The notes under the pieces were generated by a model, which had not been told where the DNA came from, did no database searches, and saw only the letters and a program-made list of their open reading frames with translations. From positions 6,936,001 through 7,000,000 of the forward strand of contig NZ_CP061379.1 of the NCBI RefSeq assembly GCF_015624505.1: DNA of 64,000 nucleotides, given 5' to 3'. The stretch is from Bradyrhizobium commune. GTDB taxonomy: Bacteria; Pseudomonadota; Alphaproteobacteria; Rhizobiales; Xanthobacteraceae. The translations under genes and the position numbers were made by a program. Within the stretch, counting starts at the first letter, position 1. Each line of letters opens with the position of its first letter. Positions 49,231 through 57,292 of this stretch are shown here, in pieces.

Positions 49231-51102
49231 TTAATTGAGAACGATGACGTCCTGGTCCGGCTTGTCGGCATAGAGCCGCTCGACCAGCGCAGCGCGACGT
49301 TCGAGGCTCGCGCGCTGGTTGATGTAGCCTTTGTCGGTCAGCTCATTGCCGTCGATCGAGGGCGGCTCGACCATCAACATTGCGCGGGCGATGACGCGGC
49401 TGCTGGCGCCCCCACATTCTCTGTTATGCGCTTCGAGCCCCCGCCTGAAACAGGCGATCACCTCGGGGTGCTTCACCGCGTCCTCGAAACTCAGCTCGGG
49501 ATTGCCGACAAGCTGGCGGCACGCATGCAAATTGGGCCAGGCGAGCAGACCGATCGAGCATTGATCCTGCCCGGCCACCAGCGCGTCATGCACGACGGGT
49601 GTCGCAGCCGCGATCGCATCGGTGCGGAGCGAGCCGACATGGACGAAGGTGCCGGTGGTGAGCTTGAAGTCCTCGACGACGCGGCCAGCAAAGATGATGC
49701 CCTTAACTGGATCGCTGTCGTCGACGAACATGCCGGCATCGCCGATGCAGTAGAAACCTTCCTCGTCGAACATCTTCTTGGTGAGATCGGGCTGGCCGAA
49801 ATAGCCGGGCGTGACGTTGACGCCGCGCAGGCGCAGCTCGTATTTCGAGCCGCACGGCACCATCTTCAATTCGACGCCGGGGAACGGCAGGCCGATCAGG
49901 CCGACGCGCTCGGTGTCCCAATAGGTGCCGGTCGAGGTCGGCGAGGTCTCGGTCGAGCCCCAGCCGGTGTAGAATACGATGCGCTCGCCGGTGGTCTTCA
50001 CAGCGAGCGCCTGCATGCGGTCGTAGAGATCGTCGGGCAGCCGCGCACCGCCATAGGCCATGATCGAGAGGTTCTTGAAGAAGGAACGGCAGAGCGCGTC
50101 GTCCTTCTCCATCGCCGCCGCAAGCGCCGCATAGCCGGCCGGCACGTTGGCGTAATAGGTCGGCGAGATCTCGCGGAGATTTCTGATGGTCTCTTCCAGC
50201 TGGCCCGGCATCGGCCGGCCGTCGTCGATATAGAGCGTGCCGCCATCGACCAGCACCGGATGGAACGCGGCATTGCCGCCCATGGTGTGATTCCACGGCA
50301 TCCAGTCCAGCACGACCGGCAGCGGGCCGCCCGCCGTGCGCGGCCGCACCTGCATCATCATCGCCGCGTTGGCGCACATCATCTTCTGTGTATTGATGAC
50401 GGCCTTGGGCATGCCGGTCGAACCGGAGGTGAACAGCAACTTGCCGACGGTGTCGGGGGTGATCTTCGCGACCGAGTCCTCGACGTCCTTCGTCACCGAC
50501 GTCGCCGCAAGCTCGGCAAAGCTGACGCTCTTGATGCCGTCGCAGGGTCGCGCGACGTGAACGACGGTGACGCCGGAGAGGTCGAGTGCCTTCAGCGCCT
50601 TCTCGAAAGTGGGGCCGTCCTGCACCATCACCACGGCCGGCTTGATCAGGTCGAACAGATATTTCAGCTTGACGTGATCGTGACTCATCAAGGAGTAGGC
50701 CGGCGACACTGGCGCGGCCGGGACGCGCGCCTGCATCGCGGCCTGCGTCATCAAGGCATGCTCGATCGAGTTGCCCGAGAGGATCGTGACCGGGCGTCCC
50801 TCGAGCTTGAGATCGAGCAGCGCCTGCGTCAGCGCATCCACAGTGCGCTTGGCTTCGCCATACGAGACCTTGCGCCACTCGCGGTTCGGACCGCCGCGCT
50901 GCGCCAGCCAGATGCGCTCGGGCGCTTGCTTCGCCCATTTCGCGAGCGAGGCTGGCAAGTGCTTCTCGTAGGCTTGCAGCGGAATGCGCGACTTCAGCAC
51001 CACCGTGCCGTCGGCGCGGCGCTCGACGTCGATGTCACGCGCGAGCCACTCGACCTTGCGAAAGGCGGGCTTCGTCATCACCGCCGCCGCGCTTCCACTC
51101 AT
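49231..51102 (-). CDS. Feruloyl-CoA-synthase-like AMP-binding ligase
   Basis: A 623-residue ligase. P-loop is VGKLLFTSGSTGMPKAVINT; VLDWMPWNHTMGGNAAFHPV and FYTGWGSTETSPTSTGTYWD are specific to the feruloyl-CoA synthase group; the TGD motif is replaced by FYCIGDAGMFVDDSDPVKGI, also usual there. The C-terminal Lys region is GNELTDKGYINQRASLERR. It would activate an aromatic or fatty acid to its CoA thioester, feeding the dehydrogenases downstream. No signal. It may have a role in lignin-derived phenylpropanoid use, but chain or ring specificity is not deducible. Confidence 0.88.
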   Translation of the reverse strand: MSGSAAAVMTKPAFRKVEWLARDIDVERRADGTVVLKSRIPLQAYEKHLPASLAKWAKQAPERIWLAQRGGPNREWRKVSYGEAKRTVDALTQALLDLKLEGRPVTILSGNSIEHALMTQAAMQARVPAAPVSPAYSLMSHDHVKLKYLFDLIKPAVVMVQDGPTFEKALKALDLSGVTVVHVARPCDGIKSVSFAELAATSVTKDVEDSVAKITPDTVGKLLFTSGSTGMPKAVINTQKMMCANAAMMMQVRPRTAGGPLPVVLDWMPWNHTMGGNAAFHPVLVDGGTLYIDDGRPMPGQLEETIRNLREISPTYYANVPAGYAALAAAMEKDDALCRSFFKNLSIMAYGGARLPDDLYDRMQALAVKTTGERIVFYTGWGSTETSPTSTGTYWDTERVGLIGLPFPGVELKMVPCGSKYELRLRGVNVTPGYFGQPDLTKKMFDEEGFYCIGDAGMFVDDSDPVKGIIFAGRVVEDFKLTTGTFVHVGSLRTDAIAAATPVVHDALVAGQDQCSIGLLAWPNLHACRQLVGNPELSFEDAVKHPEVIACFRRGLEAHNRECGGASSRVIARAMLMVEPPSIDGNELTDKGYINQRASLERRAALVERLYADKPDQDVIVLN

Positions 51103-51146
51103 TTTGCGTCTCCCGGAATTATCGTCCTTTGCGGATCATTCTCGTT

Positions 51147-51953
51147 TCAGCGCCTGATATAGACAGGCTTTCGCTTCTCAAGGAAGGCCCTGATGCCCTC
51201 CGAAAACTCCTCGGCGCGGCTGCACAGGACCTGGTTGCGATCCTCCATCGCGATCGCCGCTTCCAGCGATCCGGCATCGACGCTCATGTTGAGACATTCT
51301 TTCGACAGCCGCAATCCGACGGGCGAGGCCGTGATCATCGCATCGATGTAGGGCTCGGCTGCATTATCGAGCTTGTCTTCGTCGACGACCTCCGAGACCA
51401 GACCGACCGCAAGCGCGCGTTCGGCACCGATGAAGCGCCCCGTCAAAATCAGCTCGGACGCCACAGAGACGCCGACGAGCCGCGGCAGAAAATAGCTGGT
51501 GCCGATGTCGCAGCCGCCAAGCCCGAGCTTGATGAAGGCGCAGTTCATCCGCGCGGACCTCGTGGCGATGCGGATGTCGGAGGCGAGCGCCAGCGCAAAG
51601 CCGCCACCGGCCGCGGCCCCCTGCACCAGCGCCAGGATCGGCTGCGGACAGCGCCGCATCAGCATCACGATGTCGGCGATGCGGCGTTGTGAGTCCAGCG
51701 ACTCCGTGACCCCCGGCGGCTCCTGCTGCCCGGCCCGGCGCGCCATTGCGGCCTTGAGGTCGAGGCCAGCGCAAAAATTCTTGCCGGCGCCCCTGAGCAC
51801 GACGACGCGCGTGTCGCGGTTGCGCTGGAGGCCCTGGAAATAGGCGTTGAGCGCATCGACCAGCGCGGGATCGAGCGCATTGAGACTGTCGGGACGATTG
51901 AGCGTCACCCGGTCGACGCCGTCGTGATGCTCGATCAGCAGCGGTTGGGACAT
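51147..51953 (-). CDS. Enoyl-CoA hydratase/isomerase (crotonase)
   Basis: A 268-residue crotonase: NFCAGLDLKAAMARRAGQQE holds the oxyanion-hole Cys/Ala-Gly-Leu-Asp loop; VQGAAAGGGFALALASDIRI and LGLGGCDIGTSYFLPRLVG is the second loop, where the usual PD is CD before IG, which may alter the active site. RSARMNCAFIKLGL is the strand before. Probably hydrates 2-enoyl-CoA in the degradation pathway of this operon. It follows the SDR by 184 bp that contains an inverted repeat. Confidence 0.9.
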   Translation of the reverse strand: MSQPLLIEHHDGVDRVTLNRPDSLNALDPALVDALNAYFQGLQRNRDTRVVVLRGAGKNFCAGLDLKAAMARRAGQQEPPGVTESLDSQRRIADIVMLMRRCPQPILALVQGAAAGGGFALALASDIRIATRSARMNCAFIKLGLGGCDIGTSYFLPRLVGVSVASELILTGRFIGAERALAVGLVSEVVDEDKLDNAAEPYIDAMITASPVGLRLSKECLNMSVDAGSLEAAIAMEDRNQVLCSRAEEFSEGIRAFLEKRKPVYIRR

Positions 51954-51997
51954 GGAGTGCTCCTGCGTCCGCGCTTGAGGTGGCGGCTATTGCGCCC

Positions 51998-52123
51998 TCT
52001 CCCCTTGTGGGAGAGAGCATGTACGTCGCTGACCAAGACCTCGCTTGGGTGCGGGGTCTGTCTCCGCGGAGAGAACCCCTCGTCCGGCGCGCTACGCGCG
52101 CCACCTTCTCCCACAAGGGGAGA
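51998..52123. repeat. Inverted repeat element with 17-bp perfect arms
   Basis: TCTCCCCTTGTGGGAGA (51998-52014) and its exact reverse complement TCTCCCACAAGGGGAGA (52107-52123) bracket about 92 bp of GC-rich spacer containing GCGCGCTACGCGCGCC. It separates two genes of the same operon (crotonase and SDR), a typical position of dispersed rhizobial palindromic repeats. Confidence 0.8.
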
Positions 52124-52137
52124 AGGAAGAAAGCGCC

Positions 52138-52896
52138 TTACCGCGGCGCCATGCGGATTGCGCCGTCGAGACGGATCGTCTCTCCGTTCAGCATCGGGTT
52201 CTCGACGATGTGCACGGCGAGCGAACCGTATTCATTGGCATCGCCGAGGCGCGCGGGATGCGGCACCTGGGCGCCGAGGCTCTTGCGCGCCTCTTCGTTC
52301 AGACCCATCAGCAGCGGCGTCAGGAACAGGCCGGGCGCGATGGTGTTGACGCGGATCTTCTGGCTGGCGAGATCGCGCGCGGCCGGCAGGGTGAGGCCGA
52401 CGACGCCGCCCTTTGAGGCCGAATAGGCGATCTGGCCGATCTGGCCCTCATACGCCGCGACCGAAGCCGTGTTGATGATGACGCCGCGCTCTTCACCGAT
52501 CGGCTCGATCGTGACGAGCCGCTCGGCGAACAGCCGCAGGCAGTTGAACGTGCCGATCAAATTGACGTTGATGATGCGGGCAAACTTCGCCAGCGGATAG
52601 ACACCGTCCTTGCCGACGATGCGCTGCGAGCCGCCAATGCCGGCGCAGTTCATCAGCACGCGCGCGACGCCGTGCGCAGCTTCGGCCTTGGCGATCGCAG
52701 CCTTGATGCCGTCCTCGTCGGTGACGTCTGCATGAAGGGCGACGCCCTTCACTTCCGCGGCGACTTTCTCGGCGTTTTCCTTGCTCTGGTCGATCACGCC
52801 GATCTTGGCGCCCTTGGCGGCCATGGCGCGGGCGGTCGCGGCGCCGAGGCCCGAACCACCGCCGGTGATGAGAACGGCTACGTCTTTCAGCTGCAT
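52138..52896 (-). CDS. SDR-family 3-hydroxyacyl-CoA dehydrogenase (HSD10-like)
   Basis: A 252-residue SDR: VAVLITGGGSGLGAATARAM (NAD-type), NCAG instead of NNAG (LMNCAGIGGSQRI), VIINTASVAAYEGQIGQIAY with the catalytic Ser, and YSASKGGVVGLTLPAARDLA with Tyr and Lys. This variety resembles type II 3-hydroxyacyl-CoA dehydrogenases, which oxidise 3-hydroxyacyl-CoA. Together with dehydrogenases, hydratase and thiolase it completes a beta-oxidation spiral. Confidence 0.92.
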   Translation of the reverse strand: MQLKDVAVLITGGGSGLGAATARAMAAKGAKIGVIDQSKENAEKVAAEVKGVALHADVTDEDGIKAAIAKAEAAHGVARVLMNCAGIGGSQRIVGKDGVYPLAKFARIINVNLIGTFNCLRLFAERLVTIEPIGEERGVIINTASVAAYEGQIGQIAYSASKGGVVGLTLPAARDLASQKIRVNTIAPGLFLTPLLMGLNEEARKSLGAQVPHPARLGDANEYGSLAVHIVENPMLNGETIRLDGAIRMAPR

Positions 52897-52952
52897 CGTG
52901 AACTACCTTTCCTTGGGCGTTTCTTCTCTAGACTTGAAGAGTCTTGGCCGGA

Positions 52953-53612
52953 TTATCCGGCCGCGGCAGCTTCCTCGGCTTGCGTGAGGATGCCGCCGCA
53001 GATCAGCGTTTCCATGTGCTTGATGTATTGCCGGCAGACTTCGTCGGTGACCGGGCCGACGCCGGTCGCGCGAGACATCGCGTGCCGGCCGAAGAACAGG
53101 TGATCGCAGGCACCGATCAAGCTGGTGTAGAACAGCACCGCATCGGTCTGGCGGAACTCGCCGCGGCTGACGCCCTCGGCGAGCAGGCGACGGTGAAAGT
53201 CCAAGAGCGGCGCGACGAAGAACTTTGAGACTTCGTCCGCTGAGCCCGCAACGCTTTCGTGCAGCAGATAATGGATCAGCCGGTTCATGTAGGGGAACCG
53301 GTAATAGGCGCGAATGATGCCGCCGATATGGAGCTTCAGTTTCGCGGTCGGCGTGATCGGCTGCGCCAGCAGATATTCGAGATTGGACAGTTCCGTCCCC
53401 GCGTCGCGCTCGAGCAGCGCCAGCAGCAGGCCGTCCTTGTTGCCGAAGTGATATTTGACCAGTGCGGCGTTGGCGCCTGACTTCTGGGCGATGTCGGAGA
53501 GCGAGATCTCGATCGAGGAGCGTTCGATCATCAGCTCGCTCGCGGCCACGAGCAATTTCTCTGCCGTGGAATTTTTTCCGCTGGGGAGCCTGTTCGGTAC
53601 GCTGGTAGTCAC
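52953..53612 (-). CDS. TetR-family transcriptional regulator
   Basis: A 219-residue TetR regulator from GTG 53612 preceded by AGGGATC. The helix-turn-helix is KLLVAASELMIERSSIEISL, SDIAQKSGANAALVKYHFGN KDGLL; the ligand-binding helices follow with HIGGIIRAYYRFPYMNRLIH. The downstream genes on the same strand and the divergent thiolase are the likely regulon. A perfect-context AT-rich motif lies in the 158-bp gap to thiolase, with near copies upstream of the carrier-protein operon. It may respond to an acyl-CoA. Longer frame from TTG 53675 is possible but without a good ribosome-binding site. Confidence 0.88.
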   Translation of the reverse strand: MTTSVPNRLPSGKNSTAEKLLVAASELMIERSSIEISLSDIAQKSGANAALVKYHFGNKDGLLLALLERDAGTELSNLEYLLAQPITPTAKLKLHIGGIIRAYYRFPYMNRLIHYLLHESVAGSADEVSKFFVAPLLDFHRRLLAEGVSRGEFRQTDAVLFYTSLIGACDHLFFGRHAMSRATGVGPVTDEVCRQYIKHMETLICGGILTQAEEAAAAG

Positions 53613-53678
53613 GGAGATCCCTGTTCTCGCCGCCTGAACGGGGCGCAGATAAGCCGAAGCAGCGCCTCCCCACAAGAG

Positions 53679-53698
53679 TTAATTGATCGATTGACTAA
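53679..53698. promoter_or_regulatory. Imperfect palindrome TTAATTGATC/GATTGACTAA, likely TetR operator
   Basis: TTAATTGATCGATTGACTAA occupies the gap between the TetR and thiolase genes and is AT-rich with imperfect dyad symmetry (8 of 11 positions). Its right part GATCGATTGACTAA recurs with one change upstream of the carrier protein gene (34485-34498), and 11 of its bases recur at 32035-32045. Confidence 0.65.
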
Positions 53699-53770
53699 AC
53701 GATCTCTCGTCCCTTAAATCCGCCCCCGACAAACCCAACGCGATACAGAACAATCCAGGGAGAGACCGAA

Positions 53771-54943
53771 ATGGCCGAGGCTTACATCGTCGCCGCCGCG
53801 CGTACCGCCGGCGGGCGCAAGGGGGGCCGCCTCGCCGGCTGGCATCCGGCCGATCTCGCCGCGAAGGTGCTGGACGAGCTGGTCGATCGCACCAAGGTCG
53901 ATCCGGCCCAGGTCGAGGACGTGATCATGGGCTGCGTGATGCAGGTCGGCGAGCAGTCCAACAACGTCGCGCGCAACGCGATCATGGCCTCGAAACTGCC
54001 GGAGAGCGTGCCAGGCACCTCGATCGACCGCCAGTGCGGCTCCTCGCAGCAGGCGCTGCACTTTGCAGCCCAAGCCGTGATGTCCGGCACGATGGACGTC
54101 GTGATCGCCGCCGGCGTGGAATCGATGACGCGCGTGCCGATGGGCCTGTCATCGCAGCTCCCGGCCAAGAACGGCTTTGGCAATTACAAGAGCCCGGGCA
54201 TCGAGCATAAATATCCGAACATCGTGTTCAGCCAGTTCACCGGCGCCGAGATGATGGCCGAGAAGTACGGCCTCTCCAAGGACGACCTCGACGAATATTC
54301 CTACAACAGCCATCAGCGCGCGATCGCGGCGACGCAAGCCGGTCACTTCAAGAAGGAGATCGTGCCGCTCGAGATCACCCGCGCCGACGGCAGCAAGGAC
54401 ACCCACCACATCGACGAGGGCATCCGCTTCGATGCCACGCTCGACGGCATCAAGGGCGTCAAGCTGATCGCCGAGAACGGCAAGCTGACCGCGGCGAGCG
54501 CCAGCCAGATCTGCGACGGCGCCTCCGGCGTCATGGTTGTCAACGAGCGCGGCCTCAAGCAGCTCGGCCTCACACCGCTCGCGCGCATCCACCACATGAC
54601 CATGATGGGCGGCGACCCCGTGATCATGCTCGACGCCCCACTGCACGCTACCAAGCGTGCACTCGAGAAAGCCGGCATGACGATCGGCGACATCGACCTG
54701 TTCGAGGTCAACGAGGCCTTTGCGTCGGTGCCGACCGGCTGGCTGAAGACCACCGGCGCCGATCCGGAACGTCTCAACGTCAATGGCGGTGCCATCGCGC
54801 TCGGCCACCCGCTCGGCGGCTCCGGCACCAAGCTGATGACGACGCTGGTCCACGCCCTGCACCAGCGCGGCAAGCGCTACGGTCTCCAGACCATGTGCGA
54901 AGGCGGCGGCATGGCGAATGTGACCATCGTCGAGCGGCTGTAA
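53771..54943 (+). CDS. Acetyl-CoA C-acyltransferase (thiolase)
   Basis: A 390-residue thiolase with all catalytic residues: C89 in SIDRQCGSSQQALHFA, H346 in AIALGHPLGGSG, C376 in QTMCEGGGMANV. VVIAAGVESMTRVPMG and FEVNEAFASVP are also standard. It breaks 3-oxoacyl-CoA with CoA to release acetyl-CoA in the final step of beta-oxidation. Together with the divergent operon across a shared TetR operator it forms a complete set. A ligase follows on the same strand after an inverted repeat. Confidence 0.95.
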   Translation: MAEAYIVAAARTAGGRKGGRLAGWHPADLAAKVLDELVDRTKVDPAQVEDVIMGCVMQVGEQSNNVARNAIMASKLPESVPGTSIDRQCGSSQQALHFAAQAVMSGTMDVVIAAGVESMTRVPMGLSSQLPAKNGFGNYKSPGIEHKYPNIVFSQFTGAEMMAEKYGLSKDDLDEYSYNSHQRAIAATQAGHFKKEIVPLEITRADGSKDTHHIDEGIRFDATLDGIKGVKLIAENGKLTAASASQICDGASGVMVVNERGLKQLGLTPLARIHHMTMMGGDPVIMLDAPLHATKRALEKAGMTIGDIDLFEVNEAFASVPTGWLKTTGADPERLNVNGGAIALGHPLGGSGTKLMTTLVHALHQRGKRYGLQTMCEGGGMANVTIVERL

Positions 54944-54956
54944 GAAAAACAAAGGC

Positions 54957-55044
54957 GAGTTGTGAATGGCGAGTAGCGAATGGTGAGTAGGCGAAGAGCA
55001 GTTTGCTCTTCTTCCCTATTCGCCATTCGCTACTCGCCATTCGC
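54957..55044. repeat. Long hairpin repeat of GAATGGCGAGTAGCGAATGG type
   Basis: A left arm (54964-54991, GAATGGCGAGTAGCGAATGG continuing GTGAGTAGG with changes) is the near-exact inverse of the right arm (55015-55044). The middle is a second hairpin GAAGAGCA/TGCTCTTC. The element sits between thiolase and ligase, and its internal units (GCGAATGG, GAGTAGC) are repeated in direct orientation as well, so it looks like a slippage-grown palindrome. It would form a strong RNA hairpin between the two genes. Confidence 0.75.
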
Positions 55045-55060
55045 GTTTTGAGGAAACGTC

Positions 55061-56605
55061 ATGACGCACCCCTCCATCCACGCCCGCAACGCGCCCGACA
55101 AGATCGCCTACCAGATGGCCGGCACCGGCAAGGCGATCACCTATCGCGAGCTCGACGAGCTCTCCAACCAGGGCGCGCAGTTGTTCCGCTCGCTCGGCCT
55201 GAAGGCCGGCGATCACATCGCGCTGTTGATGGAGAACCGCCTCGCCTTCATGGAGATCTGCTGGGCCGCGCAGCGCAGCGGGCTCTATTACACCGCGATC
55301 AGCCGCTATCTGAAGCAGGACGAGATCGATTACATCATCGCCGATTGCGGCGCCAAGGTCGTGATCACCACGCCGAAATGCGCCGACCAGATCAAGGGCC
55401 TGATCAAGGGCACCGCCGGCGAACCGATCTTCTATATGGTCGATGAGCCCCTGCCCGGCTTCCGCTCCTACGACAAGGAAGCCGCCACGCAACCGGTGAC
55501 GCCGATCGCGGACGAGGTCGCCGGCTACGACATGCTGTATTCGTCGGGCACGACCGGCCGGCCCAAGGGCATCAAGAAGGCGTTCGAGGGCAACAAGATC
55601 GACGTGCCGAACGCGTTCCTGCGCGTGCTCTGCGCCGACATGTGCGGCATGAATGCGGAGAGCACCTATCTATCGCCGGCGCCGCTCTATCACGCCGCGC
55701 CCCTGCGCTTCAACATGATGGCGATCGTGCTTGGCGGCACCTCCATCATCATGGAGCATTTTGACACCGAGGAGTTTCTAAAACTCGTGGAGAAATACAA
55801 GGTCACGCAATCGCAGCTGGTGCCGACCATGTTCGTTCGCATGTTGAAGCTGCCGGACGATGTGCGCGCGAAGTACAACGTGTCCACGCTCAAAGGCGCG
55901 ATCCACGCCGCCGCGCCTTGCCCGGTCGACGTCAAGGCAAAGATGATCGAATGGTGGGGACCGATCCTGATCGAGTATTACGCGGGCTCGGAAGGCAACG
56001 GCGTCACCGTCTGCAATTCGCAACAATGGCTGGAGCATCGCGGCAGTGTCGGCCGCGCCGTGGTCGGCAAGATCAAGATCCTGGACGAGAACGATGAGGA
56101 GCAGCCGGTGGGCGAGATCGGTACGGTCTATTTCGCCGACGCACCTGCGTTCACCTATCACAATGACCCCGAGAAGACGAAGAAGGCGTATAACGCCAAG
56201 GGATGGTCGACGCTCGGAGACGTCGGCTATCTCGACAAGGACGGCTTCCTGTTCCTCACCGACCGCAAGTCTTACATGATCATCTCGGGCGGGGTGAACA
56301 TTTACCCGCAGGAGACCGAGGACGTGCTGATCACCCACCCCGAGATCGCCGACGTCGCCGTGTTCGGCGTGCCGAACGAGGAGATGGGCGAAGAGGTGAA
56401 GGCGGTGGTGCAGCCGCACGACATGAAGCGCGCGGGCAAGGAACTCGAAGCCGATCTGATCGCCTACTGCAAGACGCGCCTCTCCGCGATCAAGTGCCCG
56501 CGCTCGGTCGATTTCGAAGCCGAGCTGCCGCGCACGCCGACCGGCAAGCTGGTGAAGCGCCATTTGCGCGACCGGTATTGGCCGAAGGCCGCGGCGAAGA
56601 TTTAG
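55061..56605 (+). CDS. Acyl-CoA synthetase (AMP-forming)
   Basis: A 514-residue ligase: P-loop YDMLYSSGTTGRPKGIKKAF; YYAGSEGNGVTVCNSQQWLE; TGD replaced by STLGDVGYLDKDGFLFLTDR (Gly-Asp); KSYMIISGGVNIYPQETEDV; C-terminal PRTPTGKLVKRHLRDRYW with the catalytic Lys. This group activates branched or medium/long acyl chains to CoA esters. It may initiate degradation by the linked thiolase and dehydrogenases. It is second of two ligases in the cluster, so each probably has its own substrate. Confidence 0.92.
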   Translation: MTHPSIHARNAPDKIAYQMAGTGKAITYRELDELSNQGAQLFRSLGLKAGDHIALLMENRLAFMEICWAAQRSGLYYTAISRYLKQDEIDYIIADCGAKVVITTPKCADQIKGLIKGTAGEPIFYMVDEPLPGFRSYDKEAATQPVTPIADEVAGYDMLYSSGTTGRPKGIKKAFEGNKIDVPNAFLRVLCADMCGMNAESTYLSPAPLYHAAPLRFNMMAIVLGGTSIIMEHFDTEEFLKLVEKYKVTQSQLVPTMFVRMLKLPDDVRAKYNVSTLKGAIHAAAPCPVDVKAKMIEWWGPILIEYYAGSEGNGVTVCNSQQWLEHRGSVGRAVVGKIKILDENDEEQPVGEIGTVYFADAPAFTYHNDPEKTKKAYNAKGWSTLGDVGYLDKDGFLFLTDRKSYMIISGGVNIYPQETEDVLITHPEIADVAVFGVPNEEMGEEVKAVVQPHDMKRAGKELEADLIAYCKTRLSAIKCPRSVDFEAELPRTPTGKLVKRHLRDRYWPKAAAKI

Positions 56606-56609
56606 GGCC

Positions 56610-57152
56610 TCAATCGAACAGGCTCGGCGTGTGATTGACGATCGCGCCCTCGATCTCGAGCATCTTCAGCTTCGTCACCACCCCGCCATTCGCCGAGAAG
56701 CCGCCGGGCTTGTTGCCGGCCGCGAGCACGCGGTGGCAGGGCACGACGATCGGGCACGGGTTGTGCCCGAGCGCCTGGCCGACATCGCGCGACAGCTCAA
56801 CACCGCCGAGGCGCTTTGCGATGTCGCCATAGGTCATGGTCTTGCCGGGCGGAATGGTGCGCGCGATCGCGTAGACGCCGCGGTTGAAGTCGGGCACGCC
56901 GTCGAGATCGAGCGGAATGTCGGTGAGGTCATCCGGCTCGCCCGCGAGCAACTTGATGATGCGGTCGATCACCTGCCGCACCTCGGCAGTAGGCTCGGCC
57001 TCGGTGGCGTCGGCATGGCGCTGGCTGATGCGGGTGCGGATCTTCTGCTCACCGCCCATCGGCAGTTGCGTGCCGTTGATGCCGCGCGGGCCCCAGGCGA
57101 TGGCGCAGAGGCCGATCCTGGTGTCGAACAGGGCGAAATGCTGGTCGGTCAT
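56610..57152 (-). CDS. ogt: Methylated-DNA--protein-cysteine methyltransferase
   Basis: A 180-residue protein carrying PCHR with the alkyl acceptor C139 (NPCPIVVPCHRVLAAGNKPG) and the helix-turn-helix RTIPPGKTMTYGDIAKRLGG, NPLIG-like DVGQALGHNPC. N-terminal domain is short, as in Ogt. It removes methyl groups from O6-methylguanine, transferring them to itself irreversibly. The Ada-type regulator domain is absent. It converges with the acyl-CoA synthetase. Confidence 0.94.
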   Translation of the reverse strand: MTDQHFALFDTRIGLCAIAWGPRGINGTQLPMGGEQKIRTRISQRHADATEAEPTAEVRQVIDRIIKLLAGEPDDLTDIPLDLDGVPDFNRGVYAIARTIPPGKTMTYGDIAKRLGGVELSRDVGQALGHNPCPIVVPCHRVLAAGNKPGGFSANGGVVTKLKMLEIEGAIVNHTPSLFD

Positions 57153-57292
57153 GGCTTGGTTCCTGGCTCGCGTCCTTGTCGCATGCCCCCATTGTGATCT
57201 CGGCCTAAATCTAGGCTTGGAAATAGTTGCGATCCACCCGGTTTCCGGGAATCTTGCACAGGAGTTCCAGCGCCCCTTCTCGCGAGCCCAGA

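Noticed and set aside
49224..49240. TTGATTAATTGAG as another copy of the TetR motif
   Set aside because: It shares only scattered bases and overlaps the stop codon of the ligase gene, so it is explained by coding sequence.
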